A program made the position numbers and the translations under genes. From contig CAVSWH010000001.1 of the NCBI GenBank assembly GCA_963731625.1, positions 1,550,001 to 1,614,000 on the forward strand: a stretch of 64,000 nt of DNA, in the 5' to 3' direction. This document shows positions 38,287-46,713 of this stretch, piece after piece; the stretch's first letter is position 1, and every line of letters begins with the position of its first letter. The notes below the pieces were generated by a model. It searched no databases and had not been told where the DNA came from. It saw only the letters and a list, made by a program, of their open reading frames with translations. Origin of the DNA: PALSA-555 sp963731625. GTDB taxonomy: Bacteria > Actinomycetota > Acidimicrobiia > IMCC26256 > PALSA-555.

Positions 38287-39105
38287 CTACTGACGCCGCG
38301 CGGCCTGGTCGCGTCCGCGCGCCGCGACTGCGTCGCGGCGTTGCGCGACGACGGCGGGGTCAAAGGTGGTCGCCCACCAGCTGCGGTTCACCACGTCCTC
38401 GATGCCCCACGCGGCGTCGTAGACGCTGTCGGCGATCTCCTCGTACGTGCGCAGCATCCGCCGGACGGCGCGCTGGTCGTTGTGGACCGCGGCAAGGGCG
38501 ATGGCGCGCGCGGCGGGCGCCAGCTCGTCGTGGGCCACGACGTGGTTGACGAGCCCCCAGGCGTGGGCCTGGTCGGCGTCGAGGAAGTTGCCGGTGACGC
38601 TGAGCTCGCGGGCCCGGCGGAGCCCGACGGCCTCGGCGAGCAGGACGGTGAGGCCCCAGCCGGGCATGATCCCGACGCGGGCGTGGGTGTCGGCGAAGCG
38701 GGCCCGCTCGGACGCGACGAGCAGGTCGCAGTTGAGGGCGAGCTCGAACCCGCCGGTGATCGCCGCGCCGTTGATCGCGCCGATGAGCAGCTTCGTGCGC
38801 GGCGGGAACGGCCCGCGGAAACGGAACTTCCCCATCTCGTCGCGGGCGTACGGGTTGTCGCCGTCGGGCGCCACGTCGGGGTCGGGGCGCCCCGCGGCGA
38901 CCTCGCGGAGGTCGGCGCCGGCGCAGAACGCCGGGTCGGCGCCGGTGAGGATCATGACGTCGACCGCGTCGCTCGCCTCGGCGTCGCCGATCGCGTGCGC
39001 GAGGGCGAGGAGCAGGGTGCCGTTGATGGCGTTGCGCACCTCGGGGCGGTTGAGGGTGATGGTGGCGACGTGCTCGTCGACGTCGACGAGGACGACGTCG
39101 GTCAC
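38287..39105 (-). CDS. Enoyl-CoA hydratase/isomerase (crotonase) family protein
   Basis: 272 residues. 'HVATITLNRPEVRNAINGTLLLAL', oxyanion-hole segments 'FCAGADLREVAAG' and 'INGAAITGGFELALNCDLLVASERARFADTHARVGIMPGWGLTVLLAEAVGLRRAREL'. Glu in the 'GFELAL' helix is present; the second catalytic Glu position reads 'THARVGIMPGW', lacking it, so isomerase or hydrolase chemistry is possible. The GTG at 39105 overlaps the amidohydrolase stop as GTGA; ATG at 39114 is an alternative. Last gene of a five-gene acyl-CoA type cluster. Confidence 0.9.
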   Translation of the reverse strand: MTDVVLVDVDEHVATITLNRPEVRNAINGTLLLALAHAIGDAEASDAVDVMILTGADPAFCAGADLREVAAGRPDPDVAPDGDNPYARDEMGKFRFRGPFPPRTKLLIGAINGAAITGGFELALNCDLLVASERARFADTHARVGIMPGWGLTVLLAEAVGLRRARELSVTGNFLDADQAHAWGLVNHVVAHDELAPAARAIALAAVHNDQRAVRRMLRTYEEIADSVYDAAWGIEDVVNRSWWATTFDPAVVAQRRDAVAARGRDQAARRQ

Positions 39106-40181
39106 GCCGCCCATCCGTAGACGCGGGCGGCGTTGCCGCCGAGCACGGCGGCCTTCTGGCCGTCGTCGAGGTCGCGGCGTTCGGCGATGGCGCGCACCGA
39201 GTCGGGGAACTCGGCGTCCCAGTGCGGGTAGTCGGAGGCGAACACGACGGTGTGGTCGCCGAGGCCGGCAAGCGCGTGGGCGAGGTGGCGCTCCGCTTCG
39301 CAGGACACGACGAGTCGGCCGTCGGCCAGGTACTCGCTCGGTGGCTTCGTGATGGCCGGCATCTCGCCGGGGCGCTTCTCGTAGTGCTCGTCGAGGCGCT
39401 CGAAGAGATAGGGGCCCCAGCCGGCGCCGGCCTCGAGGAGCAGGAGGCGCAACGTCGGGAAGCGCTCGAGCACGCCGCCGCACACCAGCGTCGCGGCGGC
39501 GAACATGATGTCGAAGGGGAACTCGAGCGCGTGGAGGGTCGCGTACGAGTCGACGAAGCGCCGGTACGCGAATCGGGGGCCGCCGGCGTGCACGCCGACG
39601 GGGACGTCGAGCTCCGCGGCGAGGCGCCAGAGCGCGTCGAGGGTCGGATGGTCGAGGTTGCGGTCGCCGATGCAGCAGGGGACGGTGAGCGACACGAACC
39701 CGAGCTCGGTGACGGCGCGGCGGGCCTCGGCGAGTGCGTCGTCGAGCGTGGCGAGCGGGAGCGTGGGCGTGCCCTTCAGGCGGGCCGGGTCGGTCGCGCA
39801 GTAGTCGGCGAGCCAGTCGTTGTAGGCGCGGCAGGCGCCGACGGCGAGCTCGTGGTCCCGAATGCCCCAGAACCCGAGGCTCGCCGTCCCGTAGAGGACG
39901 GCGACGTCGATGCCCTCGGTGTCCATGTCGGCGAGGCGCAGCCGCGGGTCCATCGCGCCGTCACGCTTGACCGAGGCCTCCTGGATCCCTTCCGGCACCC
40001 AGGCGCCGACGCCGGTCCCGGGCGGGACGAGGTGCCCGTCGAGTTGGTAGCGGGTCGTCCCGCGGTCGTCGCGCACGAGCCGGGGCCGGCGGTCGTGCAG
40101 CGCGGGCGGGAGGTAGCGCTCCCAGAGGTCGTCGGGCTCGAAGACGTGCCCGTCGGCGTCGATGACGGTCGGGCGCGCCAC
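39102..40181 (-). CDS. Amidohydrolase-2 family metal-dependent hydrolase/decarboxylase
   Basis: 359 residues, TIM barrel of the ACMSD-type amidohydrolase family. N-terminal 'VIDADGHVFEPDDLWERYLP' (metal-binding DxH), 'RLADMDTEGIDVAVLYGTASLGFW', 'AYNDWLADYCATDPARLKGTPTLPL', 'DVPVGVHAGGPRF' and 'VVFASDYPHWDAEFPDSV' with the catalytic Asp. Members hydrolyse C-C or C-N bonds or decarboxylate, often in catabolic pathways. The gene starts 2 nt after the epimerase-like gene, within the acyl-CoA cluster. The substrate is unknown. Confidence 0.9.
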   Translation of the reverse strand: MARPTVIDADGHVFEPDDLWERYLPPALHDRRPRLVRDDRGTTRYQLDGHLVPPGTGVGAWVPEGIQEASVKRDGAMDPRLRLADMDTEGIDVAVLYGTASLGFWGIRDHELAVGACRAYNDWLADYCATDPARLKGTPTLPLATLDDALAEARRAVTELGFVSLTVPCCIGDRNLDHPTLDALWRLAAELDVPVGVHAGGPRFAYRRFVDSYATLHALEFPFDIMFAAATLVCGGVLERFPTLRLLLLEAGAGWGPYLFERLDEHYEKRPGEMPAITKPPSEYLADGRLVVSCEAERHLAHALAGLGDHTVVFASDYPHWDAEFPDSVRAIAERRDLDDGQKAAVLGGNAARVYGWAA

Positions 40182-40183
40182 GC

Positions 40184-41107
40184 CTACGACACGAGGTCGG
40201 GGAATCGGGCGGTGACCATGCGTCGCAGCCCGTCGGCGAGCGCGACCCGAGGCGCGGGCGCGACGTCGAGGAGCGTGTGGCGGTCGATCGTGACCGACCC
40301 AAGCGTGTGGGGCGTCTCGTCGAAGCGCGCCTCGAGCCCGGTGAGCTCGGCGAGGATCCCGCACCATTCCTCGATCGAGGAGGGCTCGCCGCCCCAGTTC
40401 ACGATCGTGGCCGGGACGCTCGCCGCGGCGAGCAGCGCGGGAAGCGTGGCGACGATGTCGTCCTCGTGGATCGGGTTGAACCGGTTCGGCCGCTCCGGGT
40501 GGAGCTGGATCGGGTGGCCCGACTTCATGAAGAGCAGGTGCCAGGCCGGCCAGCCGCCGTTGTCGCCGTACGGGACGTTGAGGCGGGCGATCGTCGTGGG
40601 CACGTCGTGCTCGCGCGCCGCGGTGCGGGCGACGGCCTCGGCGGCGATCTTGGCGAGGCTGTACGTGGGGAACATGACCCGGTGGTTGTCCCCGAGCGGG
40701 TCGGTCTCGCGGAGCTCGTGGTCGGGCCCCTGGTGCTGGTACACGGCGGTGGAGGAGCAGTGCAGGACGGCCGTGGCCCGCTCGCAGTGGCCGATGAGGA
40801 GCCCGATGGACTCGGCGTTCGCGGCGAGGTCGCGGTCCCAGTCGTCGTCGCCGCCTTTCGCGACGGCGAAGTTGAGGACGGAGTCGAAGTCGTCCGGCAG
40901 GTCCGCGAAGTCGGTCGTGGCGAGGTCGGCGGCGACGCAGGTCACGCCGGCGAGCTCGAGGCGCTCGCGGGCCGCGGCGTCGGTGAAGCGGGCCACGCCC
41001 CAGACGTCGTTGTCCTCGGCGAGGGCGAGGGTGACGGGCAGGGCGACCTGGCTCGTCGGGCCGGTGATGAGGATCTTTTGGCCGGTCAGCGGCGCCGCGG
41101 CGGCCAT
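40184..41107 (-). CDS. NAD-dependent epimerase/dehydratase family protein
   Basis: 307-residue extended SDR. 'QKILITGPTSQVALPVTLALAEDNDVWGVARF' has a variant glycine motif (TGxxSxxA) in place of TGxxGxxG. Then 'VAADLATTDFADLPDDFDSVLNFAVAKGGD', Ser in 'VLHCSSTAVYQHQG', catalytic Tyr/Lys in 'PTYSLAKIAAEAVAR' and 'NVPYGDNGGWPAWHLLFMKSGHPI'. A reductase or epimerase is likely, but the substrate is not sugar-nucleotide-specific by any sign. A TACGGT box about 38 nt upstream of the ATG may give an extra promoter inside the cluster. Confidence 0.85.
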   Translation of the reverse strand: MAAAAPLTGQKILITGPTSQVALPVTLALAEDNDVWGVARFTDAAARERLELAGVTCVAADLATTDFADLPDDFDSVLNFAVAKGGDDDWDRDLAANAESIGLLIGHCERATAVLHCSSTAVYQHQGPDHELRETDPLGDNHRVMFPTYSLAKIAAEAVARTAAREHDVPTTIARLNVPYGDNGGWPAWHLLFMKSGHPIQLHPERPNRFNPIHEDDIVATLPALLAAASVPATIVNWGGEPSSIEEWCGILAELTGLEARFDETPHTLGSVTIDRHTLLDVAPAPRVALADGLRRMVTARFPDLVS

Positions 41108-41144
41108 CAGGTGCCTGTCGCGCCGGTGGGGATCATCGCCGCGG

Positions 41145-41150
41145 ACCGTA
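41145..41150 (-). promoter_or_regulatory. Possible internal -10 box (TACGGT) before the epimerase-like gene
   Basis: A TANNNT hexamer in the 69-bp spacer between the DUF35 and epimerase-like genes. If used it gives a leader of about 31 nt. Confidence 0.3.
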
Positions 41151-41176
41151 CACGAGGCCTCGGCGTCGCCGCCCGG

Positions 41177-41620
41177 TCAGGCCGGCCGCCAGGTCGGGAC
41201 GGTCTCGCCGTCGCGGACGTCGCGCCAGACGAGCTCCACGTCGAGGCCGACGCGCGGCGCCGCCGTCGTGGCGTCGGTGAGCGCGCCGACGACGCGGACG
41301 TGGTCGGTGTCGGGCAGCTCGACCACGGCGGGCGCGAACGGCACCGAGTCGGCCAGGTCGGGGAGCACCGGGTGCCACACGATCGTGAAGCTGTAGACGG
41401 TGCCGCGTCCGGGCCGCTCGACCCAGTCGACCGCCTGGGCCTGGCAGCGCCAGCAGAACGCGCTCGGGGGGAACCGGAACGTGCCGCAGCGCGTGCAGCG
41501 TGGGACGACGAGGCGGTGCTCCGCGGCGGCCGCCCAGAACGGCTCGGTCCACACGTCCGGGCCCAGGTGGATGAGCTCGGCCGCGGGCAGGCGGAGCGGG
41601 ACGTCCGGGCCGTCGGTCAT
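41177..41620 (-). CDS. Zn-ribbon/OB-fold protein (DUF35 type)
   Basis: 147 residues. The N-terminal helix 'EPFWAAAAEHRLVVPRC' leads into a rubredoxin-like zinc ribbon with four Cys ('CTRCGTFRFPPSAFCWRCQ'). An OB-fold follows: 'GRGTVYSFTIVWHPVLPDLADSVPFAPAVVELPD...VRVVGALTD'. DUF35 proteins pair with thiolase-like or retro-aldolase proteins and bring acyl-CoA substrates to them, as in steroid side-chain degradation. The ATG at 41620 overlaps the thiolase stop as ATGA, so the two very likely form a complex. Confidence 0.9.
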   Translation of the reverse strand: MTDGPDVPLRLPAAELIHLGPDVWTEPFWAAAAEHRLVVPRCTRCGTFRFPPSAFCWRCQAQAVDWVERPGRGTVYSFTIVWHPVLPDLADSVPFAPAVVELPDTDHVRVVGALTDATTAAPRVGLDVELVWRDVRDGETVPTWRPA

Positions 41621-42816
41621 GGCGTGCTCAGCAGCAGCGACGAGGTCGGCAGCGACGCGGGCCCTCCGGTGACGAGGGCGACGCGGGCGCCGTCCACCTG
41701 GTTCACCGCGTCGCCGCGCAGCTGCTCGACCGCCTCCTTCACGTGCGTCATCCCGATGATGTAGGCCTCCGACAGGTTCCCGCCGTGGGTGTTCACCGGC
41801 AGCGCACCGTCCGGCCAGCGGATCGTGCCGTCGGCGACGAAGGGGCCGCCCTCGCCGATCCGACAGAAGCCGTAGTCCTCGAGCTGGAGGATCACCATCG
41901 GCGAGAAGTGGTCGTAGAGCAGCGCGACGTCCACGTCGGACGGCCCGAGCCCGGCCATCTCGTAGAGCCGCGTGGCGACGGGCCGGTGTCCCGACGACGC
42001 GAAGTACTCGTCGGGCATGTTCATCCAGGTGATCGCCTGACCCCACCGCCCGTGGCCGCCGTGCGCCGACGCGGTGATCGACACCGGCGGGTGGCGCAGG
42101 TCCTTCGCCCGGTCCGCCGCGACGGTGACCACGGCGACCGCGCCGTCGCACTCCAGGCAGAAGTCGTAGAGGCACAGCGGCTCGGCGATGAGGCGCGCCG
42201 CGAAGTAGTCCTCGAGCGTGAGCGGGTCCCGCATGAGCGCCGTCGGGCGCCGCCGCGCGTTCTCGCGCGTCGACAGCACGACCTCGGCGAAGTGCTCGCG
42301 CCGCGTCCCGTACTGGTGCATGTGCCGCTGCGCGATCACCGCGAACATCTGGCCGGGCGCCATGAGGCCCGCCGGCTGGATGAAGTTCCCTTCCGGTGAC
42401 GGCGGCGCGGAGTAGTGCGCGCCAGGGCGTCCCCGCGGCGCGTACGACGCGCCGAAGCGGCTGGCCGCCTGCTGGAGGGTCATGAGGCTGACGACGCAGG
42501 TCGCCATGCCGGCGTGGATCGCGGCCGCGGCGAGCCCGACCGAGCCGGCGGCACCACCGCCGCCGCCGGTGAGCATGGCGGTAAAGCGCAGCTCGGGGAT
42601 CCCGAGTGTCTGCGCGAACAGCGACGTGTCGCCGCCGAGGCCGACGCTGTAGAGGGCGAGGCCGTCGACGTCGGCGATCGAGAGGCCGGCGTCCTCGAGC
42701 GCGGCGAGGGTCGCCTTCCCCGCCAGCTCGAAGGGGGTCTGGGGCAGCGAGCGGCCGCGCCGGTAGTACTCGGTCGCGCCGACGCCGACGATCGCGGCCT
42801 GGTCCTTGAGGCTCAC
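41617..42816 (-). CDS. Thiolase-like / lipid-transfer-type acetyl-CoA acyltransferase homologue
   Basis: 399 residues. 'QAAIVGVGATEYYRRGRSLPQTPFELAGKATLAALEDAGLSIADVDGLALYSVG' is the start of the thiolase/SCP-x-like family. 'AMLTGGGGGAAGSVGLAAAAIHAGMATCVVSLMTL' lies in the usual active-site region but lacks the Cys found in true thiolases at the 'GGxCxS' position. 'HGGNLSEAYIIGMTHVKEAVEQLRG' carries the conserved His. These features match the thiolase partners of DUF35 proteins that catalyse retro-aldol or related C-C cleavage. The GTG at 42816 is the only in-frame start near the fold. First gene of the cluster. Confidence 0.88.
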   Translation of the reverse strand: MSLKDQAAIVGVGATEYYRRGRSLPQTPFELAGKATLAALEDAGLSIADVDGLALYSVGLGGDTSLFAQTLGIPELRFTAMLTGGGGGAAGSVGLAAAAIHAGMATCVVSLMTLQQAASRFGASYAPRGRPGAHYSAPPSPEGNFIQPAGLMAPGQMFAVIAQRHMHQYGTRREHFAEVVLSTRENARRRPTALMRDPLTLEDYFAARLIAEPLCLYDFCLECDGAVAVVTVAADRAKDLRHPPVSITASAHGGHGRWGQAITWMNMPDEYFASSGHRPVATRLYEMAGLGPSDVDVALLYDHFSPMVILQLEDYGFCRIGEGGPFVADGTIRWPDGALPVNTHGGNLSEAYIIGMTHVKEAVEQLRGDAVNQVDGARVALVTGGPASLPTSSLLLSTP

Positions 42817-43047
42817 CGGACCGGCATCATGGCGCGGCCACCGCCGCCGGTGGGCGGGCCCGTCGCCCGGGGGGAGCTGGCGACGGGCCGGGAACCGAGG
42901 CGACGCCCGAGGGCCGGCCGGGGGGAAGCGGTACCGGCCCGACGGGCGCCGCGCTGGTCCGATGATCGTGCCCTGCGCTGGTTGCCGTCGTGTGTCGGCC
43001 TCGTAAACGGCACGCGAAGCCGGTGGGAAGACCCGGTCGGGCGGCCG

Positions 43048-43053
43048 TAACGT
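43048..43053 (+). promoter_or_regulatory. Putative -10 box (TAACGT) of msrA
   Basis: A TANNNT box about 37 nt before the ATG at 43091, leaving a leader that contains the ribosome site GGGACAGGAGTAGAGG. The remaining 42817-43047 region shows no gene that I can support. Confidence 0.35.
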
Positions 43054-43090
43054 GGGCGCCACCCGGTCGCAGCAGGGACAGGAGTAGAGG

Positions 43091-43735
43091 ATGTTCGGAG
43101 CGAAGACGAAGTTGGTCGAGCCCGAGCGTGCGCTGCCGGGCCGGTCGGAGCCGATGCCCGGCCTCGGGCGCCACGCCGTGCTCGACACGCCGCTGACGCC
43201 GCCGTTCCCGGAGGGCCTCGAGCGGGCCGTGTTCGCGGAGGGCTGCTTCTGGGGCGCCGAGAAGGCGTTCTGGAGCCTGCCGGGCGTCTACACGACGGCC
43301 GTCGGGTACGCCGGCGGCTACACCCCCAACCCGACGTACGAGGAGGTGTGCTCGGGGCGGACCGGGCACGCCGAGGCGGTGCTCGTCGTGTACGACCCGA
43401 AGGTGCTGCCCTACGAGACCCTGCTCCGCACCTTCTGGGAGCACCACGACCCGACGCAGGGCATGCGCCAGGGCAACGACGTCGGGACGCAGTACCGCTC
43501 CGCGATCTACACGACCGACGACGCGCAGGCAGCCGCCGCGAAGACGTCGCTCGAGCAGTACCAGGCGGCGCTGGCCCGGGCCGGTCACGGGACGATCACG
43601 ACCGATGTCGAGCCCGCCGGCGAGTTCTATTACGCCGAGCCGTACCACCAGCAGTACCTCGAGAAGAACCCGTACGGCTACTGCGGCATCGGCGGCACGG
43701 GCGTCTCCTGCCCGACCGGGCTCGCGACCAGCTGA
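43091..43735 (+). CDS. msrA: Peptide-methionine (S)-S-oxide reductase
   Basis: Repairs methionine S-sulfoxide in proteins with thioredoxin or similar reductants. The 214-residue protein has the catalytic 'AEGCFWGAEKAFW' (nucleophilic Cys about residue 52), 'GYAGGYTPNPTYEEVCSGRTGHAEAVLVVYDP', 'FWEHHDPTQGMRQGNDVGTQYRSAIY' and 'YAEPYHQQYLEKNPYGYCG'. The C-terminal 'YCGIGGTGVSCPTGL' supplies two likely resolving Cys. An N-terminal stretch of 45 residues precedes the domain, as in many actinobacterial MsrA. Strong ribosome site. Monocistronic. Confidence 0.97.
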   Translation: MFGAKTKLVEPERALPGRSEPMPGLGRHAVLDTPLTPPFPEGLERAVFAEGCFWGAEKAFWSLPGVYTTAVGYAGGYTPNPTYEEVCSGRTGHAEAVLVVYDPKVLPYETLLRTFWEHHDPTQGMRQGNDVGTQYRSAIYTTDDAQAAAAKTSLEQYQAALARAGHGTITTDVEPAGEFYYAEPYHQQYLEKNPYGYCGIGGTGVSCPTGLATS

Positions 43736-43821
43736 CGCGCCCCGGGCGGGCGCGGCCCCTCGAGCGGCGCGTGGCGCGCGTGCGGCCGCGCTCGGCTGCC
43801 GAACGGTCGGGGCCTCCGCGG

Positions 43822-43827
43822 TACCGT
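43822..43827 (+). promoter_or_regulatory. Putative -10 box (TACCGT) of the DinB-like gene
   Basis: A TANNNT box 6 nt upstream of the GTG at 43834; supports that start. Confidence 0.45.
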
Positions 43828-43833
43828 CACGAC

Positions 43834-44385
43834 GTGTCCGAGATCGCCGACCGCTACGAGACGATCGCCGACGGGTTCGGGGCCCGGGTCGCCGGGATCC
43901 CGGCCGACGGATGGGACGCGCCGTCACCGTGCGACGAATGGCAGGCGCGCGACATCGTGGTGCACGTCATCAACGTGCACCATCAGACGCTCGCCGGGCT
44001 CGACGGGTCGGAGCCGACCAAGGTCGGCGCCGACGACGACCTGCCCCCGCAGTGGCGCACGGCCACGACGACGGTCCGCGACGCGCTCCGTGACCCCGAC
44101 CGCGCCACACAGGTGATCAGCGGGGGACCGTTCGGCGAGCAGCCCTTCGAGACCCTGGTGGGCCGGCTGCTCTGCGCCGACACGCTCGTCCACACGTGGG
44201 ACCTCGCCCGGTCCACGGGCCAGGACGAGCGCCTCGACCCGGACGCCGTCGCGAAGGCCGCCGACTTCCTCCTGCCCCTCGACGACGCCATCCGTCGCCC
44301 CGGCGGCTTCTCGGCCCGGATCGACCCGCCCCCCGGCGCCGACCCACAGACCACGCTCCTGAACTTCGCCGGTCGGGCCGTCTGA
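43834..44385 (+). CDS. TIGR03086-like mycothiol-dependent (DinB/MDMPI) family protein
   Basis: 183 residues of the four-helix DinB/maleylpyruvate-isomerase-like superfamily that in actinobacteria often uses mycothiol. Visible are 'YETIADGFGARVAGIPADGWDAPSPCDEWQARDIVVHVINVHHQTL' (with 'PCDEWQARDIVVHV' as the metal-binding helix His) and 'LLCADTLVHTWDLARSTGQDERLDPDAVAKAADFL', giving the second and third ligands (HTWD). The reaction is unknown. The presence of mshA in the same window is consistent with mycothiol use. Start chosen by the -10 box 6 nt upstream. Confidence 0.82.
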   Translation: MSEIADRYETIADGFGARVAGIPADGWDAPSPCDEWQARDIVVHVINVHHQTLAGLDGSEPTKVGADDDLPPQWRTATTTVRDALRDPDRATQVISGGPFGEQPFETLVGRLLCADTLVHTWDLARSTGQDERLDPDAVAKAADFLLPLDDAIRRPGGFSARIDPPPGADPQTTLLNFAGRAV

Positions 44386-44477
44386 CCCGCGGCTGCCCCG
44401 ATGTCGAGAATCGATCGGCGGCTTCGACCTCTCGGGTGAGCGGCACCGCCGGTGCCGCCGGCCGAAAGGACGTCGTG

Positions 44478-44879
44478 ATGCGATTCATGCTGTTGCAGGA
44501 CTACGGGGGGGTCGAGTCGGACTGCCCGCCGATGACCGAGTGGAGCCCGGGCGACATCCAGGACCACATCGCCTTCCAGAACGAGGTGAACGCCGAGCTC
44601 ACCGCCCGCGGGGAGCTCGTCGACGCCCAGGGCCTCGCCGGGCCCGAACAGGCGAAGTTCGTCGTGGCAGACGGCGCGACGGCACCGGTGATCACCGACG
44701 GGCCGTTCCCCGAGTCGAAGGAGCTCCTGGCCGGGTACCGCCTCGTCGACGTGGAGTCGCTCGAGCGGGCGCTCGAGATCGCCGCCCGGACCTCGGCCGC
44801 GCCGGGGGCGAACGGCCTCCCGATCCGTCAGCGCATCGAGGTGCGCGAGGTGCTGAGCGCCCCCGATCCCGAGGTGTGA
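44478..44879 (+). CDS. DGPF/YCII-related protein
   Basis: 133 residues: 'MRFMLLQDYGGV', 'IQDHIAFQNEVNAELTARGELVDAQGLAG', 'ITDGPFPESKELLAGYRLVDVESLERALEIAARTSAAPG', 'PIRQRIEVREVL'. The 'DGPFPESKELLAGY' segment is the DGPF motif for which this YCII-like group is named. Such genes lie next to ECF42 sigma factors and are thought to be part of their output or sensing. The GTG start of the sigma factor overlaps its stop as GTGA. AAAGGA ribosome site precedes the ATG at 44478. Confidence 0.9.
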   Translation: MRFMLLQDYGGVESDCPPMTEWSPGDIQDHIAFQNEVNAELTARGELVDAQGLAGPEQAKFVVADGATAPVITDGPFPESKELLAGYRLVDVESLERALEIAARTSAAPGANGLPIRQRIEVREVLSAPDPEV

Positions 44880-46133
44880 CGGCCACCGCGACGACCGAGG
44901 GCCTGCTGCGCGACCTGGCGCCACAGGTCCTCGGCGTCGTCGTCCGGCGCTACGGCCACTTCGCCGATGCGGAGGACGCCGTGCAGGAGGCGCTGCTCGC
45001 GGCCGCGGTGACCTGGCCGATCGAGCGGCGAGCCGACCAACCCACGCGCCTGGCTCGTCCGCGTCGCGTCGCGGCGGATGGCCGAGCAGTTCCGCCGGGA
45101 CGAGGCGCGCCGACGCCGTGAGCTCGTCGCCGCGTCGTGGTCGCTCACCCGCCCGGACCGGACCATCGGGCAGGACGACACCCTCATCTTGATGTTCATG
45201 TGCTGCCATCCCGCACTCACGCCCGGCGCCGCGATCCCGCTCACGTTGCGCGCCGTCGGCGGCCTCACGACACGCGAGATCGCCACCGCGTTCCTCGTAC
45301 CCGAGGCGACGATGGCGCAGCGGATCAGCCGGGCGAAGGCGACCATCAAGGGCTCGGACGACTCGTTCACCCTGCCGGCGCCGAACGTCCGCACCGCGCG
45401 GCTGCGGTCGGTGCTGCACGTCCTCTACCTGCTGTTCAACGAGGGGTACGCCACGAGCAGCGGCCCCGACCTGGCGCGCGCCGACCTCTCGTCCGAAGCG
45501 ATCCGTCTCGCCCGGGCGGTGCGCGCTGCGCTGCCCGACGACGCCGAGGTCGCCGGCCTCCTCGCGCTCATGCTCCTCACCGACGCGCGGCGGCCCGCGC
45601 GCACCGACGCGGACGGCGAGCTGGTGCCGCTCGCGGCGCAGGATCGCGGACGCTGGGACGGCGCGCTCATCGACGAGGGGACGGCGCTCCTCGAGGAGGC
45701 GCTCACGTGGGGACAGGTCGGGGAGTACCAGGTGCAGGCGGCGATCGCCGCGATCCACGACGGCGCGGCCAGCGACGCGGACACGGACTGGGCCGAGATC
45801 CAGTCGCTCTACGGCCTCCTCGAGCGGATGACCGGCAACCCGATGGTCACGCTGAACCGCGCCGTGGCCGTCGCGATGGTCCACGGGCCCCGCGCCGGGC
45901 TGGCCATCCTCGAGGGGCTGGACGACCGCCTCGGCGACCACCAGCGCCTCCACGCCGTCCGGGCGCACCTGCTCGGGCGCGCCGGCGACACGCCGGCCGC
46001 CATCGCCGAGTTCGAGGCCGCGGCGGCGCGCACCACGAACGTGCGGGAGCAGCACTACCTCATCAAGGAGGCGGCGCGGCTCGGTGCCGATGAGACGCGC
46101 CCGGCCGGCACGTCAGTCCGTTGGCAACCCTGA
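44876..46133 (+). pseudogene. ECF42-type sigma factor with C-terminal TPR-like domain, +1 frameshift
   Basis: The first 53 codons encode the start of sigma2 ('LLRDLAPQVLGVVVRRYGHFADAEDAVQEALLAAAVTWP'). At about 45023-45032 the frame is lost and resumes in another frame as 'NPRAWLVRVASRRMAEQFRRDEARRRRELVAASW'. Then come 'QDDTLILMFMCCHPALTPGAAIPLTLRAVGGLTTREIATAFLVPEATMAQRISRAKATIK' (sigma4) and a long helical C-terminal extension ('VLHVLYLLFNEGY...AIAAIHDGAASDADTDWAEIQSLYGLLERMTGNPMVTLNRAVAVAMVHGPRAGL'). That extension and the adjacent DGPF gene mark ECF42. The span is 3n+1; removing one base gives 418 codons, the usual length. Likely a functional gene with a sequence error. Confidence 0.8.
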
Positions 46134-46155
46134 CCCACCCACCCAGGAGCATTCG

Positions 46156-46560
46156 ATGGACTGGAGATTCGAGGCGGTCGTGGTCCCGGTCTCGGACATG
46201 GACCGGGCGAAGCAGTTCTACGAGCAGGCAGGCTTCCACCTCGACGTCGACCACCGCGCCGGCGACTTCCGCGTGATCCAGGTGACGCCGGTCGGCTCGG
46301 CGTGCTCGGTCATCTTGATGCGGAACCTCGGAGCGCCCGGGTCGCTGCAGGGCCTGCATCTCGTCGTGCGCGACATCGACGCGGCGCGAGCGGAGCTCGT
46401 CGCGCGCGGCATCGAGGTGAGTGACGTCTTCCACTTCGATGATGGCGCCCAGGCGCCGGGACCCGACCCGGCCCGCGCCGACTACGGCTCCTTCCTGTCG
46501 TTCAGCGACCCGGACGGCAACGGCTGGATGGTCCAGGAGGTGCACAGCCGCCCGAGCTGA
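46156..46560 (+). CDS. VOC-family protein
   Basis: 134 residues: 'AVVVPVSDMDRAKQFYEQAGFHLDVDHRAGDFRVIQVTPVGSACSVILM' and 'LHLVVRDIDAARAELVARGIEVSDVFHFDDGA', 'YGSFLSFSDPDGNGWMVQEV'. Metal-ligand positions in the first strand lack His (AVVVPV), but 'LHLVVRD' and 'WMVQEV' are normal, so metal binding is uncertain. It follows the sigma factor gene by 22 nt with an AGGAGC ribosome site and may be part of the ECF42 regulon. Confidence 0.88.
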   Translation: MDWRFEAVVVPVSDMDRAKQFYEQAGFHLDVDHRAGDFRVIQVTPVGSACSVILMRNLGAPGSLQGLHLVVRDIDAARAELVARGIEVSDVFHFDDGAQAPGPDPARADYGSFLSFSDPDGNGWMVQEVHSRPS

Positions 46561-46640
46561 TCGGCACTCGGGGAAGCCGCTCGTCCGCGCATGAGAGGAG
46601 CGACAACGGCTGCAGAGCAGTGTGGAACGCACGACGTCGG

Positions 46641-46713
46641 TGGGCCGCCAGGGACTCGAACCCTGAACCACCGGGTTAAAAGCCCGTTGCTCTGCCAGTT
46701 GAGCTAGCGACCC
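46641..46713 (-). tRNA. tRNA-Lys (anticodon TTT)
   Basis: 73 nt. Acceptor GGGTCGC pairs with GCGGCCC (one G-T pair); D arm GCTC/GAGC; anticodon loop CTTTTAA gives TTT; T arm AGGGTTCGAGTCCCT. CCA is not encoded. The anticodon stem has an A-G mismatch at 27-43. Confidence 0.93.
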
